From Ditylenchus dipsaci (Eukaryota; Nematoda; Chromadorea; Rhabditida; Anguinidae): DNA of 64,000 nt. The notes beneath the pieces were generated by a model. It worked only from the letters and a program-made list of their open reading frames with translations, did not search any database and was not told the origin of the DNA. Numbering within the stretch: position 1 is the first letter of the stretch; the number at the start of each line of letters is the position of its first letter. The translations under genes were made by a program, and so were the position numbers. The DNA is taken from contig SADC01000840.1 of assembly GCA_004194705.1 (NCBI GenBank), positions 1-64,000 of the forward strand, in the 5' to 3' direction. Positions 22,261-34,600 of the stretch are shown here, in pieces.

Positions 22261-23098
22261 TAGGCGTTAAAAATGAAATTCGGGTACGAAAATCCAAAAT
22301 TGGGGTTTTTGCAAGTCAAATCACTGTTTTAGTACTATTAAACCTTTGTTCAGAACATGATTCTGGGTATGGTACAATGCTTTTTAACACTTCGCCTCCT
22401 AAGCGTAGTAATTGCCCGAATCGACTGAGAATTTATTGCTGAACACGATAGTGCCAAAAATTTTGCAAAAAAAGTTGGTATGAGATGGTAAAAACCCCTC
22501 CTGAAAGTAGGCTGTTTTTGGTCACCATCAATCACCTGAAATTTTGAGAAATTTTGATAGTAGTCACCAAAATTTCTATTTCACCTAAGCGTAAAACCAC
22601 TCAAAATATTAAGCTGGATCATAGCTATCTATTGAGCCCAAATTTGCATCAGAGTGATCATTTTTTCACAGAGAATTTACGATTTTCGCTCAAAGATCCA
22701 GTTTCTGAATATTTTTTTTGCGTCATTAAAATGGCAAGAACTCTGCCTTCGAATCATTTCTAGCTAAATGATCAATAGAACATGAAAGAATAAAATCTTG
22801 CGGTTATTTTGGCACTAAAAACAGCAATAGTTTATCATAAAATTGAGACAAATTATGCAAAATCAATATATAAGTTGTAGCGCAACTTTTCTATAACTTT
22901 ATTCCTGCTTGAAAAAACTTCAATTCTGACACCGAATTCGTGTTCAGCGTAGTCGATTTGCATGTAAAATTGCTCTTCAACCTAACTTGCAACAAATAGT
23001 TTTGTCATTTTATATTGTTCATTTTGTGAGCTTTGTTTTCAGCATAACAGTATTATATGGTGCATTTTACAATTCTATTCTCTGCGTTTTAGATAATC

Positions 23099-23167
23099 TT
23101 GGCTAACATGGAACTTGTTCACTCAAAACGCATTGGTCCAAGAACTGCTCCGAAAACATATACTGAG
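23099..23167 (+). pseudogene. 5' fragment of a MULE gene, start codon lost
   Basis: This + strand stretch encodes ANMELVHSKRIGPRTAPKTY, closely matching the start of the MULE transposase gene at 52468 (ANVQLVHSQRIGARAAPITY). The initiating codon is TTG here rather than ATG, and similarity stops abruptly at about 23167, before the zinc-finger residues. It is a truncated relic of a related MULE copy. Confidence 0.7.
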
Positions 23168-23609
23168 GGGTCCGCGACAATTGACCGCCTGGTCTGTTTG
23201 ACCCCCGTGGCTTTTTTACTACTTACACGCTGAACCCGATAAAGACGTTGTTTCCGACCACTTTCCATCGAAAATTTTGACTTTTCTAGATTTTCTACCT
23301 GCCTGCCTTCGGCAGGCAACCTAATTCAATAGGAAGCCCCTTTAGGGGTACATGGTCCGGGATAAGGGCTGACCCTTTGGGGGTACATGGTACGGGATAA
23401 TGGCTGACCCTTTTATGACCCACATAGCTTTTTCTTGGTGCAGCACCAGTAAGCTTTCAAACTATCATGGTTATACGTCATTTTCTTCTTCGCTTGAATA
23501 GTCGCTGAGTTCGTTAACGATTAGGCGCACGAGTTCTATATTAGCATCTATCGGATTGCTAAATTTTTATATTTATAGTAAATATCGATGTTCAAAGAAA
23601 AAAAGTGTA

Positions 23610-23720
23610 AAGTGTATCCAATCGATGTATCCAATCGATGGCGTATCCAATCGATGTATCCAATCGATGGTGTATCCAATCGATGTATCCAATCACTTTT
23701 TGTATCCAATCGATGGTTTA
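23610..23720. repeat. TGTATCCAATCGATG tandem array
   Basis: Seven or eight words of (T)GTATCCAATCGATG type, 14-16 bp each, in the spacer of the large foldback. Confidence 0.75.
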
Positions 23721-24284
23721 CCTATAGAAAAGTGCGCTACAACTTATATATTGATTTTGCTTAATTTCTCTTAATTTTATGATAAATTACTACTGTTTTC
23801 AGTGCCAAATAACCGCAATATTTTGTTCTTTCATGTTCTATTGATCATTTAGCTAGAAATGATTTGTAAGCAGATTTTTGGCTTTTTTAATGTCGCAAAA
23901 AAAAATATTCAGAAACTGGATCTTTGAGCGAAAATCGTAAATTCTCTGTGAAAAAATTATCACTCTGATGCAAGTTTGGGCTCAGTAGACAGCTCTGATC
24001 CAGCTTAATATTTTGAGCGTTTTACGCTTAGGTGAAATAGAAATTTTGGTGACTAGCATCTGAATTTCTCAAAATTTTAGGTGGTTGAGGGTGACCAAAA
24101 ACAGCCTACTTTCAGGAGGGGTTTTTACCATCTCATACCAACTTTTTTTGCAAAATTTTTGGCACTATCGTGTTCAGCGAAAAATTCTGAGTCGATTCGG
24201 TCAATTACTACGCATGGGAGGCGGAGTGTTAAGCAAGAACCAAAATTTTGTTTTGTGGGTGAATTTACTGCCGCCCTATCCATT

Positions 24285-24440
24285 CCTTTCCAGATATCTC
24301 AACCCACCTAAACCACCTGAGCATCGGTTACTACTACCCACGCACTTCCACCTGAGTACCTATACCGGGGTAGTACTACCTAGGCACTACCACTTGAGTA
24401 CCGATACATAGGTACGAAAACCTGAGCACCACCTGGACAC
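24285..24440. repeat. CCACCTGAG-type minisatellite
   Basis: Degenerate units of about 22-24 bp built on CCACCTGAGTACC. The complementary CCAGGTGGT theme recurs at 41830-41925, 42290-42450, 43560-44170 and 55900-56035. Confidence 0.5.
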
Positions 24441-24536
24441 CCTATGATAGAGTATTCCAGAACTTGGGTTCGTACAAGTCAAATCGCTGTTTTAGCGTTA
24501 TCAAGCCGTGTTCAGAACAAGATTCTGGATAAGATA

Positions 24537-24735
24537 CTAATTTTTAAAAGCTTTTAGCTCATACAAAATTTCGGATACTAGCGGTGGATACCCATTAGCG
24601 AGATGCCAGGTGGTTCGCCTATCCACCCTGAGACTTGCTGGTCCTACGGAAAATAGTTTATGACTGTTCTTCAAAAAAGAGTCCGCTACCACCAGTATTT
24701 GAACCTGTAACCTCACAAAAGGGCCGCACAAAATT
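24537..24735 (-). repeat. Possible tRNA-derived SINE
   Basis: The - strand contains GAGGTTACAGGTTCAAATAC (B-box-like), then TGGTGGTAGCG and GGACCAGCAAGT, and ends around CCACCTGGCATC. The same order (GGTTACAGGTTCGAATCC, GGGCCAGGAAGT, CTACCTGGCACC) occurs at 57505-57605 on the + strand, so two copies of one family are present. The 5' tRNA half is not recognisable in either. Confidence 0.4.
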
Positions 24736-24739
24736 GACC

Positions 24740-25484
24740 GGTACCGCGGAGGACAGCTTTTGTAATTCTAAAACATTGAGGTTTTCTTAAATCAGTGTAT
24801 GATGGTGTTTTCGTTTTCATCGCACTCATTGATTATTCCACACGACTTTAACTTTTAACTCCGATTCAGGAACGCCCGTCTATTAGAGAGAATACGGTGC
24901 ATAAAATGTTCATTTTTTTATAAAAAGAGTGACTGCCAAGTTGGCTACCATTTTTTTTAAATTTTTGATATTTTTTAAAATAAATTTTCTATTTACATAA
25001 AGTTTCTCTACTGATGATCTATTGTAACTAGTCACTTGATTTATCAAAGGCAGAATGAAAATCAGAATGGAAATTCAAAAATTCGCAAACTAAGAAAGCG
25101 AATTGCAGGAAAACACAATATTTTCAAAGGCCAAAAGGATAGTCAAAAGTCAGAAAACACTGAATCAGGGTTTTCTGAGGCAGAATATGTCATTGAAACT
25201 TAGTTTTCTGAATGGGCGTATTTTTCAGAAGCCAATGATTTTTTTGTTTGTGGTTGTTTATACATCTCAGAAATTATAATTACCCTGTTGCTTAATGACC
25301 ACTCTGTTTTGTATAGCTAGGTAATCCCCTGCTTTATTCACTTCTGTTTTAGTTTAATTGAACCTGCCTTTTAGCAGTAAACTATATTACAAATTTAGAA
25401 ATATTTTTGCTGTGCTTCTCATCTCCTATGAATTTATTTTAAGACCACATAACGAAGAATGGTATTTATTTTATCATCTTATTA
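24740..25484. other. No recognisable gene
   Basis: AT-rich region upstream of the first FHA-gene exon. It may hold that gene's promoter or 5' untranslated exon, but I see no clear TATA box or splice pair. Confidence 0.35.
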
Positions 25485-25562
25485 TTGGGTAGCAGTCACA
25501 GCGGCAGATTTCGGCCGTCAAGAGTTAAGTCTCAGCTAGACATCCCCCTATTTTTCCTCACA

Positions 25563-25661
25563 ATGCTTCGCCGATACAGTCCTCGAGGAATTGAGAGCAC
25601 AGCCTTACGTCTGCCAGCTACACTCATCGGCTCAAGCGAAGTCTGCGATATTGTCATCAAG
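25563..25661 (+). CDS. FHA gene exon 1: start of FHA domain
   Basis: ATG at 25563 opens MLRRYSPRGIESTALRLP and continues to ATLIGSSEVCDIVIK, the first FHA strands (an IG.....CDI.I pattern). It ends at AAG|GTTAAT. The frame is also open upstream of the ATG, but the upstream residues look non-coding. Confidence 0.55.
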
Positions 25662-28600
25662 GTTAATTAGCTTTTTCAGACCACAAAATGCAGACAGAGT
25701 AAAAGGGCAACACTTTTTGTGTCAACATAACATTCCCCTGCCTAATTTTTTTCATTGGAGATATGAATTCAGCATCAAGAAAGCTCAATAGTTCAACAAA
25801 AACTTTTTCCAGTTAGTTTTTAGTTGAAAAAGGTTAGTCAAAATGCAAGTAAAGATGGAAGCCAATATTGAAAAAAAGATGTGCAATATCTTCAATCAAA
25901 ATTTGTGGCAACTTTTTCTACAAATAAAAATACCAAATTTACCCATCAATACAATCAGTTGCATATCGGTAAGCTACCTGAATTTCAAGTCAGTGGTCAC
26001 TAAAAAAATCCTATTACCGTCCATAACCAGGAGATTTAGAGAAAAGGAAACGGTATGCTAATTTTGTACAAATTAAATTGTTTGAATTTTTTCGCCGCGC
26101 CTTCGGCGCAATGATGTTAAACCACATAGCACATAAACTGACCCCTTAGAGGTAGGTTGAAAAATAAACCGACCGGTCGATATATTAGAGAAAGTACGGT
26201 AGCTGGTAGCACTGAGGTTGCGACACCCAAAGAGACCATCCAGTAGCACTATACAGGTAGTCGTATCCAGGTGATGGCACGCAGGGAACTGCATTTGGGC
26301 ACAAGTCCTTATTAAATAGTGCTAATTCAGTGCTTTTTTAGCACTTGAAAAGCACTATTTAGTATAGGCACTAATTTAATGCCATTGGCACTAAAACAGT
26401 GCTAGCCCGAATTTTGTGCAATGAGCACAGCAAAAATGGCACTAATTTAGTGCTAAGCATGTTTTTAGTGCTAAATCACGTCTCCTTATTATAAAGAAAC
26501 TTCGACCCTACTTGGATATACCCCCCCCCCAAATCAACTTTTTTTAAAAGTGTTTCCAAACACCTTATATCGACCTAAAATGGCCTCAGAAGTTCAAAAA
26601 GACATTATTTTTAACTTCTGGTCAATAAAAAATCGAGTTTAGGACACTTTTAAATTTTGACTTTTTACCTGTTTTATCATGTTTTGGTCACTGGAGCTGG
26701 GCAAAAACAGTCTCTAAATGCATTTTTGTTCAAGAGTCTTCTCGGAATTATGTCTAAGGTAAGTGAGTGCGCGCATCTCTAACCAACCGAGCCCCCTGCG
26801 CCCCCTTCGGGGGCGCAGGGGGCTTGGTTGCTTGGGGTTGAGATGCGCACACCCACATACCTTAGACGTAAATCACTCGAAAGTGACTCTGGATGCATAA
26901 AAATGTATGCATACCAGAGTTTATTTATGCGGTAGGCCCCAGTCAACAAAACTATGTTCAACATCTTCCTTTTTGTTAGAAATTGGCAGCTTTTTGGTCC
27001 ATTTCCACTCAAATACAGACCTAAATCCCTTTAAAAATGGTCAAAATGAGTGATTTCGGGTGGTCCCAAAACTCAGTTTTTTATTGACCAGAACTCAAAA
27101 ATAATGCCTTTTTTGAACTCCTGAGGCCATTTTAGGTCGATATAGGGTGTTTGGAAACACTTTGAAAAAAGTTGATTTGGGGGGGGGTATATCCAAGTAG
27201 CGCCGAAACTTCTTATTCTGACACCGGATTCGTGTTCACCATGGTCAATTTGCAAAAAAAAATTGTCCTGATCCAAGACTCCACAAAAATTTCAATTCCT
27301 CCTCTCACTCAAATTCGAATTTTAGGCGCTACTATAGAATACCCCCCCCCCCAAAATCCGACCTTATAAAATCGCTGTAACTACCCTTGCAAACAACAAG
27401 TTTAGGCTTAGCCCTTAGGCTTGCGGGTAGGCCAGCGTACGGAAATCCCCCCTACTACTAAAGGAGTGTCCGTCTGTCTGTCTGTCTGTGTGTCCGGACA
27501 CAATTGCGTTTGAAAATCATTTCCTTTCGAGACCAAAAAATTATTTCGTAGTCATTTGGGGTATATAAGCAATTGTGTCAGTCTTTTCATTCATTCTTAG
27601 GTTTTGTGCGGTGGTGGGTGGTTGTGTCAGCTGTGGCTGAATCAATTGGTTGGATCAGTACAATTGAATTGATCTGTCCAGTTGAATTGGTTCAGCTGGT
27701 TGAATCAATCCAATTGATTGGATCAGTTCAATTGGATGGATCAGTCCAGTAGTATTGATCCATCTGGTTGAATTGGTTCAGCTGGTTGAATCAATTCAGT
27801 TGGATGGATCAGTCCAATTGTACTGATTCAGCTGGTTGGATTGGTTCAGCTGGTTGAATCAATCCAATTGATTGGATCAGTTCAATTGGATTGATCCATC
27901 TGGTTGAATTGATCCATCTGGTTGAATCAATCCAATTGGTTGGATCAGTCCAGTTGTATTGATCCATCTGGTTGAATTGATCCATCTGGTTGAATTGATT
28001 CAGCTGGTTGAATCAATTCAGTTGTATTGATCCATCTGGTTGAATTGATTCAGCTGGTTGAATTGGTTCAGCTGGTTGAATCAGTCCAATTGGTTGGATC
28101 AGTCCAATTGGTTGGATCAGTCCAATTGGTTGGATCAGTCCAATTGGTTGGATCAGTCTGATTGTATTGATTCAGCTGGTTGAATCAATTCAGTCGGATG
28201 GATCAGTCCAGTTGTATTGATCCATCTGGTTGAATTGGTTCAGCTGGTTGAATCAATCCAATTGGTTGGATCAGTCCAGTTGTATTGATCCATCTGGTTG
28301 AATTGATCCATCTGGTTGAATTGATTCAGCTGGTTGAATCAATTCAGTTGTATTGATCCATCTGGTTGAATTGGTTCAGCTGGTTGAATCAGTCAATTGA
28401 TTGGGGTCAACCATTCACAATAAAGCAAGGAGCGCGAAGCGCTCCTCCTTCCAGTGCATTATGCCTTTGCATTTGGCTCTAAAGGTGTCAGTCCCTTATT
28501 TATTTATCCTTACTATCCACAGTTGGGGCTGCAAGCCTCATTCCTTGCTGCATTTGGTATGCAATGGTATCTGCAATAATCAAAATGGCCACAGTTGGGG

Positions 28601-31600
28601 CTGCAAGACTCATTCCCTACTGCATTTGGTATGCAATGGTATCTGCAATAATCAAAATGGCCACAGTTGGGGCTGCAAGACTCATTCCCTACTGCATTTG
28701 GTATGCAATGGTATCTGCAAAAATCAAAATGGCCACAGTTGGGGCTGCAAGACTCATTCCCTACTGCATTTGGTATGCAATAGTATCTGCAATAATCAAA
28801 ATGGCCACAGTTGGGGCTGCAAGACTCATTCCCTAATGCATTTGGTATGCAATGGTATCTGCAATAATCAAAATGGCCACAGTTTGGGCTGCAAGACTCA
28901 TTCCCTAATGCATTTGGTATGCAATGGTATCTGCAATAATCAAAATGGCCACAGTTGGGGCTGCAAGACTCATTCCCTAATGCATTTGGTATGCAATGGT
29001 ATCTGCAATTATCAAAATGGCCACAGTTGGGGCTGCAAGCCTCATTCCCTACTGCATTTGGTATGCAATGGTATCCCGAAAATCAAAAATGGCCACAGTC
29101 GGGACCGCAAGCTTTATTTTCTACTGCAGTTGGTATGCAAGTTTTTCTGCAAAAACAATATTTATACGAATGCAAAGGTAAGGCGCGCGGAGCGCGCCGG
29201 CCCCCTGGGGCTAGTCCCCCTACTACTGAAGAAGTGTCCGTCTGTCTGTGTGTCCGGACACAATTGCGTTTGAAATCATTTCCTTTCGAGACCAAAAATT
29301 ATTTCGTAGTCATTTGGGGTATATAAGCGATTGTGTCAGTCTTTTCATTCATTCTTAGGTTTTGTGCTGTGGTGGGTGGTAGTGTCAGCTGTGGCTGAAT
29401 CAATTGGTTGGATCAATACAATTGTATTGATCCATCTGGTTGAATTGATTCAGCTGGTTGAATCAGTCCAGTTGTATTGATCCATCTGGTTGAATGATTC
29501 AGCTGGTTGGATCAGTCCAATTGTACTGATTCAGCTGGTTGAATTGGTTCAGCTGGTTGAATCAGTCCAATTGGTTGGATTCAGTATTGTACTGATTCAG
29601 CTGGTTTGCAAATCAGAATGGAGGACAAGTGCAAAGGTAACATGATTTTAGCTTAGTCATTTGTTGTATTTCACTGCTTAAAAATCGTAAAGAAAAAACT
29701 CAATGTTCTAAGAAAACGGACAGCTAGCGTACTACACTCAGTTCGAAGATGGTACTACACACATCAATTTGATCAAGTAACAAACTTCTCTCAAACATTT
29801 GTTAACTGTTTGTTTCATTTAAAAAATTCATCCAAGTATTTGCATTGTAACATATGTACGAGGATGTGAATGCCGCCAACTGGCTTAGTTTGTTCCCCAA
29901 GGCTCACTTCATATTTATGTAACGTAGGACTCATTAAAAATTACAGAACATTACTGCTCAAGAGAACACCTGGGTCTGTTTTACAATAGCGTGGTAAATG
30001 GAAAACATTGGTAAATTACCATGGTATTTTACCATGGCACGTATTATATAAATTACCAAACTTACCATGGTAACTTACCATGGTATTTCACCACGGTTAT
30101 CATGGTAAACTTTACTCTTAATTTAAAAACAAAGTAATTTACCATGGCAAGCACTTACCAGGGTAAAATTTTACCACGAGTGGTAGCATGATAAAAATTT
30201 GAAAATGTTAATTTTTCTGTCGTCGACTTCATGTACATTCAAAACTCGTTATAAGGAAACTTGATATAAGGAACACTCGTTATAAGGACAGCAAAATTTT
30301 ATTCGGTTGGTCTGAACTAAATAAGGCCAAACTGACTCTCTATATAAGGACACTCGTTAAAAGGACACACTTGTTATAAGGACCGGGTTTGGCCGGTCCC
30401 AACCCACAAACTTCCATTCGATATAAGGACAATACGCAATTTTAAATTTTTTGCTGTATTTTTTTTCTGTTTTTGTGGGACACGGACGTTTCACTGTAAA
30501 CCGTCTTCCTGTAAGCCGTTTCCCTGTGAAAAATGGCAAGGAGCTTTGCGTGGAGGAAAATTTTTTAGACTCAACTTTTGATGACGAATCGAACTGATTC
30601 TGGAATAAAGTGGGGTGAGATCAAGAGGTATCCATGTTTTGGTACTAATGTCGAGGTATTCTGGTAATGGGGCCTTAATGGTAGTACTAAGTTTGTGGTG
30701 CTCACACGGTAAAGCTCATCTTATGTTTTTAGAGGGCCGTTATATAGAGGTTTTGTATTTTTTAAAAGTAAAATTATTCAAATATTGAAAAACGATCGGC
30801 AAATCGGAATCCTTGCGATATTTGCGACCAGACTGTCAAAACAGAATTTAAAAAAGCTTTGAAAATCGAGCTAAAAAAGTGTCGGACCCAAGGTGGGAAC
30901 GAACTTTTAGGGGGGGGCCGTTATATAGAGGTTTGACTGTAGTAAATTATACGCATTTTGAGGGTACAAGCCGTTTGATCGCCACAAATTTGATCGCTCA
31001 CAAATTTGATCGCCAGTCAAACTTGATCGCCAGTCAAACTTGATCGCCACAAAATTGATCGCCAGTCAAATTTGATCGCCCATAAAATTGATCACCAGCA
31101 TATCAAGGCTAGTTTTCAGATCTTAATTTTTATAAATTTCTTAAAGTTTTGGCATCAAATTGTAGCCCTGAATGTCAGCTACATTTTGGCGCTGAAATTT
31201 CTAGAAAAACTGAAAAAATTTAGATCTAAACTTCGAAAAGCGCTTCCTCTGTGATAAAAAAAACGTGTCGAAAATCACCAAGTAAGCGCTTTTTGAGGGA
31301 AACGGTAAATTCGCCGACAGTAAATTCGCCGACAGTAAATTCGCCGACAAGTAAATTCGCCGACAGGTAAATTCGCCGACAGGTAATTTCGCCGACAGGT
31401 AAATTCGCCGACAAGGCTTCAATTTTTCACTTTGGTGTTCATAATATTATGATCATTAGACTATTATTAACAGAAAAAGGTTTCGAAAAAAGTTTTTGAG
31501 GGTTTGAGCCAAAAGCCTCTCCTCGGGTCTTGCAAATACAGATGGTCTCATCCAACATCAATTTAATATAAAAATTGATTGAGTGAGAGATTTTTGAGGG

Positions 31601-34600
31601 CATTATGATAATTGACATTACTTGGCGCCTATTAAGGCTAGTTCATAGTATTGAATAAACGTGTTCTAATAAAGGTTACTGAGGACCAAATCATCGATTC
31701 GACGACCCAAAGTCTACCTTGGATCTTGCGAAACCACATAGCCACCCAGTATATTCAAAAGTCGACATTTACAAACTACTCAGAATCATGTCCTTAGATG
31801 TTTTGATCGTACCAAAACCGTTTTTGAAGCAAAACTACTCCACCTACATCTTTAAACTACCAAGTTTTATTCTCTTCATATAACATTCAACAAAACAAAG
31901 TTAACAATCATCAAAATTTATTTCAACAACATCAAAGTGTTTTTCTTTCCCTCGGTAGCGAATCATAAAGGTTTCGACCATTGGATTCAGTGGAGCGTCA
32001 GCCTTAAATATTTTTTAGTAACCAATGCGAAAATTCAAGGCTAACATACACAATGATAAGCAAGTCTTGTGCCACCACCTGCTTGTGCGATCTTCTTGGA
32101 CTCTTCCTGCACAAAAAAATAAAACTAATGCAAAAAGAAAAATTAATTGATACCTCAGCCAGGTCCATTGAAAAATTGACGTAACGAGGAGTAATAGCCA
32201 GTCATAGCCATTCTACCAGGGCATTTTGACTCCTTGTCTCCATCAGCACCAGCTTCTTTCAACACACAGCACCAGTAAGTTCGCTCACCTCTTGGCTTCA
32301 CTTGCCAGTAGAGGTAGCCATCATTGTCTTTCAGCACCTCTTTGTTCTTCTCTGACTTAAGCAGCTCGTATTTAGCCATTGATCTAAGAGAAATCAGTGG
32401 TGAGTAGCACAGAATTTTGCACAAAAACAAATACTAGTAGCCCAAAAAACAACTAGGCGCATATTTTATGATACACAAAATGAGAAGTTATTTGTTGAAA
32501 AATAAGGACTATAAATAGACGCTTCTTCGCACAAAATTTTAATGAAAAAATTAAAGCCTTGTCGGCGAATTTACCTGTCGGCGAATATACCTGTCGGCGA
32601 ATTTACCTGTCGGCGAATTTACTTGTCGGCGAATTTACCTGTCGGCGAATTCGTGTCGGCGAATTTACTGTCGGCGAATTTACTGTCGGCGAATTTACCT
32701 GTCGGCGAATTCGTGTCGGCGAATTTACTGTCGGCGAATTTACTGTCGGCGAATTTACTGTCGGCGAATTTACCTAGAGCCGCTTTTTGAAGTTTAGATC
32801 TAAATTTTTTTCAGTTTTTCTAGAAGTTTTAGTGCTAAAATGTAGCTGACATTCAGCGCTACAATTTTGTGCCAAAACTTTGAAAAATTTATAAAAATTA
32901 AGATCTGAAAACTAGCCTTGATACGCTGGCGATCAATTTTGTGGGCGATCAAATTTGTGGCGATCAAACGGCTTGTACCCCATTTTGAAGCTCGTTATAA
33001 GGACACTCTATATAAGAACAACTCGTTATAAGGACAGCGTTTAGTCGGTCCCTTGAGTGTCCTTATAACGAGTTTTGACTGTATATTATTTTTTTCAATA
33101 TCATTAATTTCTGCCAAATTCGCTGTTGTTTTTATTTTTCGGAACACGGCACTTTCCACACAACAACTCAGTACGTTTACCGAATTTAGGCGTTGACTGG
33201 TTAGGTTTTTTTTCGCAGTATTGAACTTTAAAATTGTCAAAATGTTTTTCCCAGGCATTCCCAACCTTTTCACGAAGAACTTATAAATCTAATAAAATTT
33301 TAAAAATTTTCACATATTATATGGCTCAAATTGTTTTACACCGCCAAATATTCTTTTACACAGCCAAATTAATTTTTACACCGCCATATTTAAATTTTGA
33401 GCAAAATATTCTTTTACACCGCCAAATTATTCGTTTATATCGCCAAATTTTGATTTTCTCCCGCCAAATTTAAATTTTGAGTCAAATACTGCAGTAAATT
33501 TTGCGGGAATCCAAATTTTATAGTCAAAAAAAACTTGGATCGCTCGGAATTTTAGTTGAAATTCTTGTTAGTTGAAATTCTTAGTCGTACCTTTTTACTT
33601 ATGTTGTTTCTGCCTTTTCTCATAAGCTTTTTAATTAACGACAACAAAAAATTAAACACTCTCAATAGCCTCTTAATTGCAGTTGGGCTTAATCTTCTAG
33701 GCCAAAATAATATTGCAAACACACACACTTGCTTTAATTAACCAATTCTATGTGTATAATCCAAAATTTTCTAAGCTATCCTTTTTTCTCTCTAAATGAT
33801 TTTTATTTGTAGGCAAGATTTACCTGGTGGGTGTAATCTGACCTGTATGCCAATATAATATTTCAAAAAGTTGTCTAATCTCAATTTCATAGTTGAGTAA
33901 GTAATTAAAACTGGACTTATCCCCCACAATTGCAGCAATTATTTTGCTGGCTGTAGTTGTGTGCGTGTTTAGCAAGAGTTTTCAGTTATTAGCTATTTTG
34001 CAGAATTGTTAATTTCCAGCTCCGAGGGGATTAGTGCCCTTAAAGTGAAGCTTCTATGGTTTGATAGAAAGTAATCCCCATACCTTGTTTTATTCTTTTT
34101 TAATAAAAGACTGAACCATTTATTGAATATAACTTTTCAAAAATCTCAGCAAACACGCTATTTTCATAATTTTATTTTTGATACAAAGAGAGAGAGCAAA
34201 GATGTTTTTAGAGCAAAGATGTGGAGGAGAAACACGCACTAGTTGAGTTTCACCCGCTGACTAATTCTACTGGCTTCGATTTATTTCGTCTAGGATTGGT
34301 GGCAAGGCATTCACCCACACCACTACAGAAGAGAACGAGGGAGATGAATTTGCTCCGAAAGGTGTGAATTCAACTGAATTAGCCTTATCGACAGCTGTCC
34401 GGCTGAAGCGAAACGCTTCAGCGATTGGTTCAAGACAAAAACCAGTTTTGCAGCAAGCGCAAGAACAAGAGGCAGAAGTGGCTTCATTTGCTGATCTGAG
34501 ATATAAGTCTAAGACTAAGCCGGAGGAACACGAGCCTGAGGCCAGGCAAAGAGCTCTAGAGACTGCACAACAAGAGCTTCTAAATTACGGTTGGTTTTGT

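Larger units (their letters stand above)
22385..24235. mobile_element. Large foldback with about 500-bp inverted arms
   Basis: The left arm (about 22385-22890) is repeated in inverted orientation at about 23730-24235, including the TGAAAGTAGGCTGTTTTTGG and AAGATCCAGTTTCTGAATAT segments. A direct partial copy of the sequence just outside the left arm recurs near 24457-24540. The spacer contains a MULE gene fragment, a CCAATCGATGTAT array and two GGGGTACATGGT.CGGGATAA units. Confidence 0.7.

Noticed and set aside
28401..29273. 290-residue open frame with 24-residue repeats
   Set aside because: The 72-bp satellite unit is a multiple of three and stop-free, so three + strand frames stay open. 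There is no sign of codon selection and no start context.
31201..31422. Repetitive protein of GEFTCRRIYLSAN type
   Set aside because: It is a translation of the TAAATTCGCCGACAG terminal array; the inverted array at 32542-32790 gives the same text.
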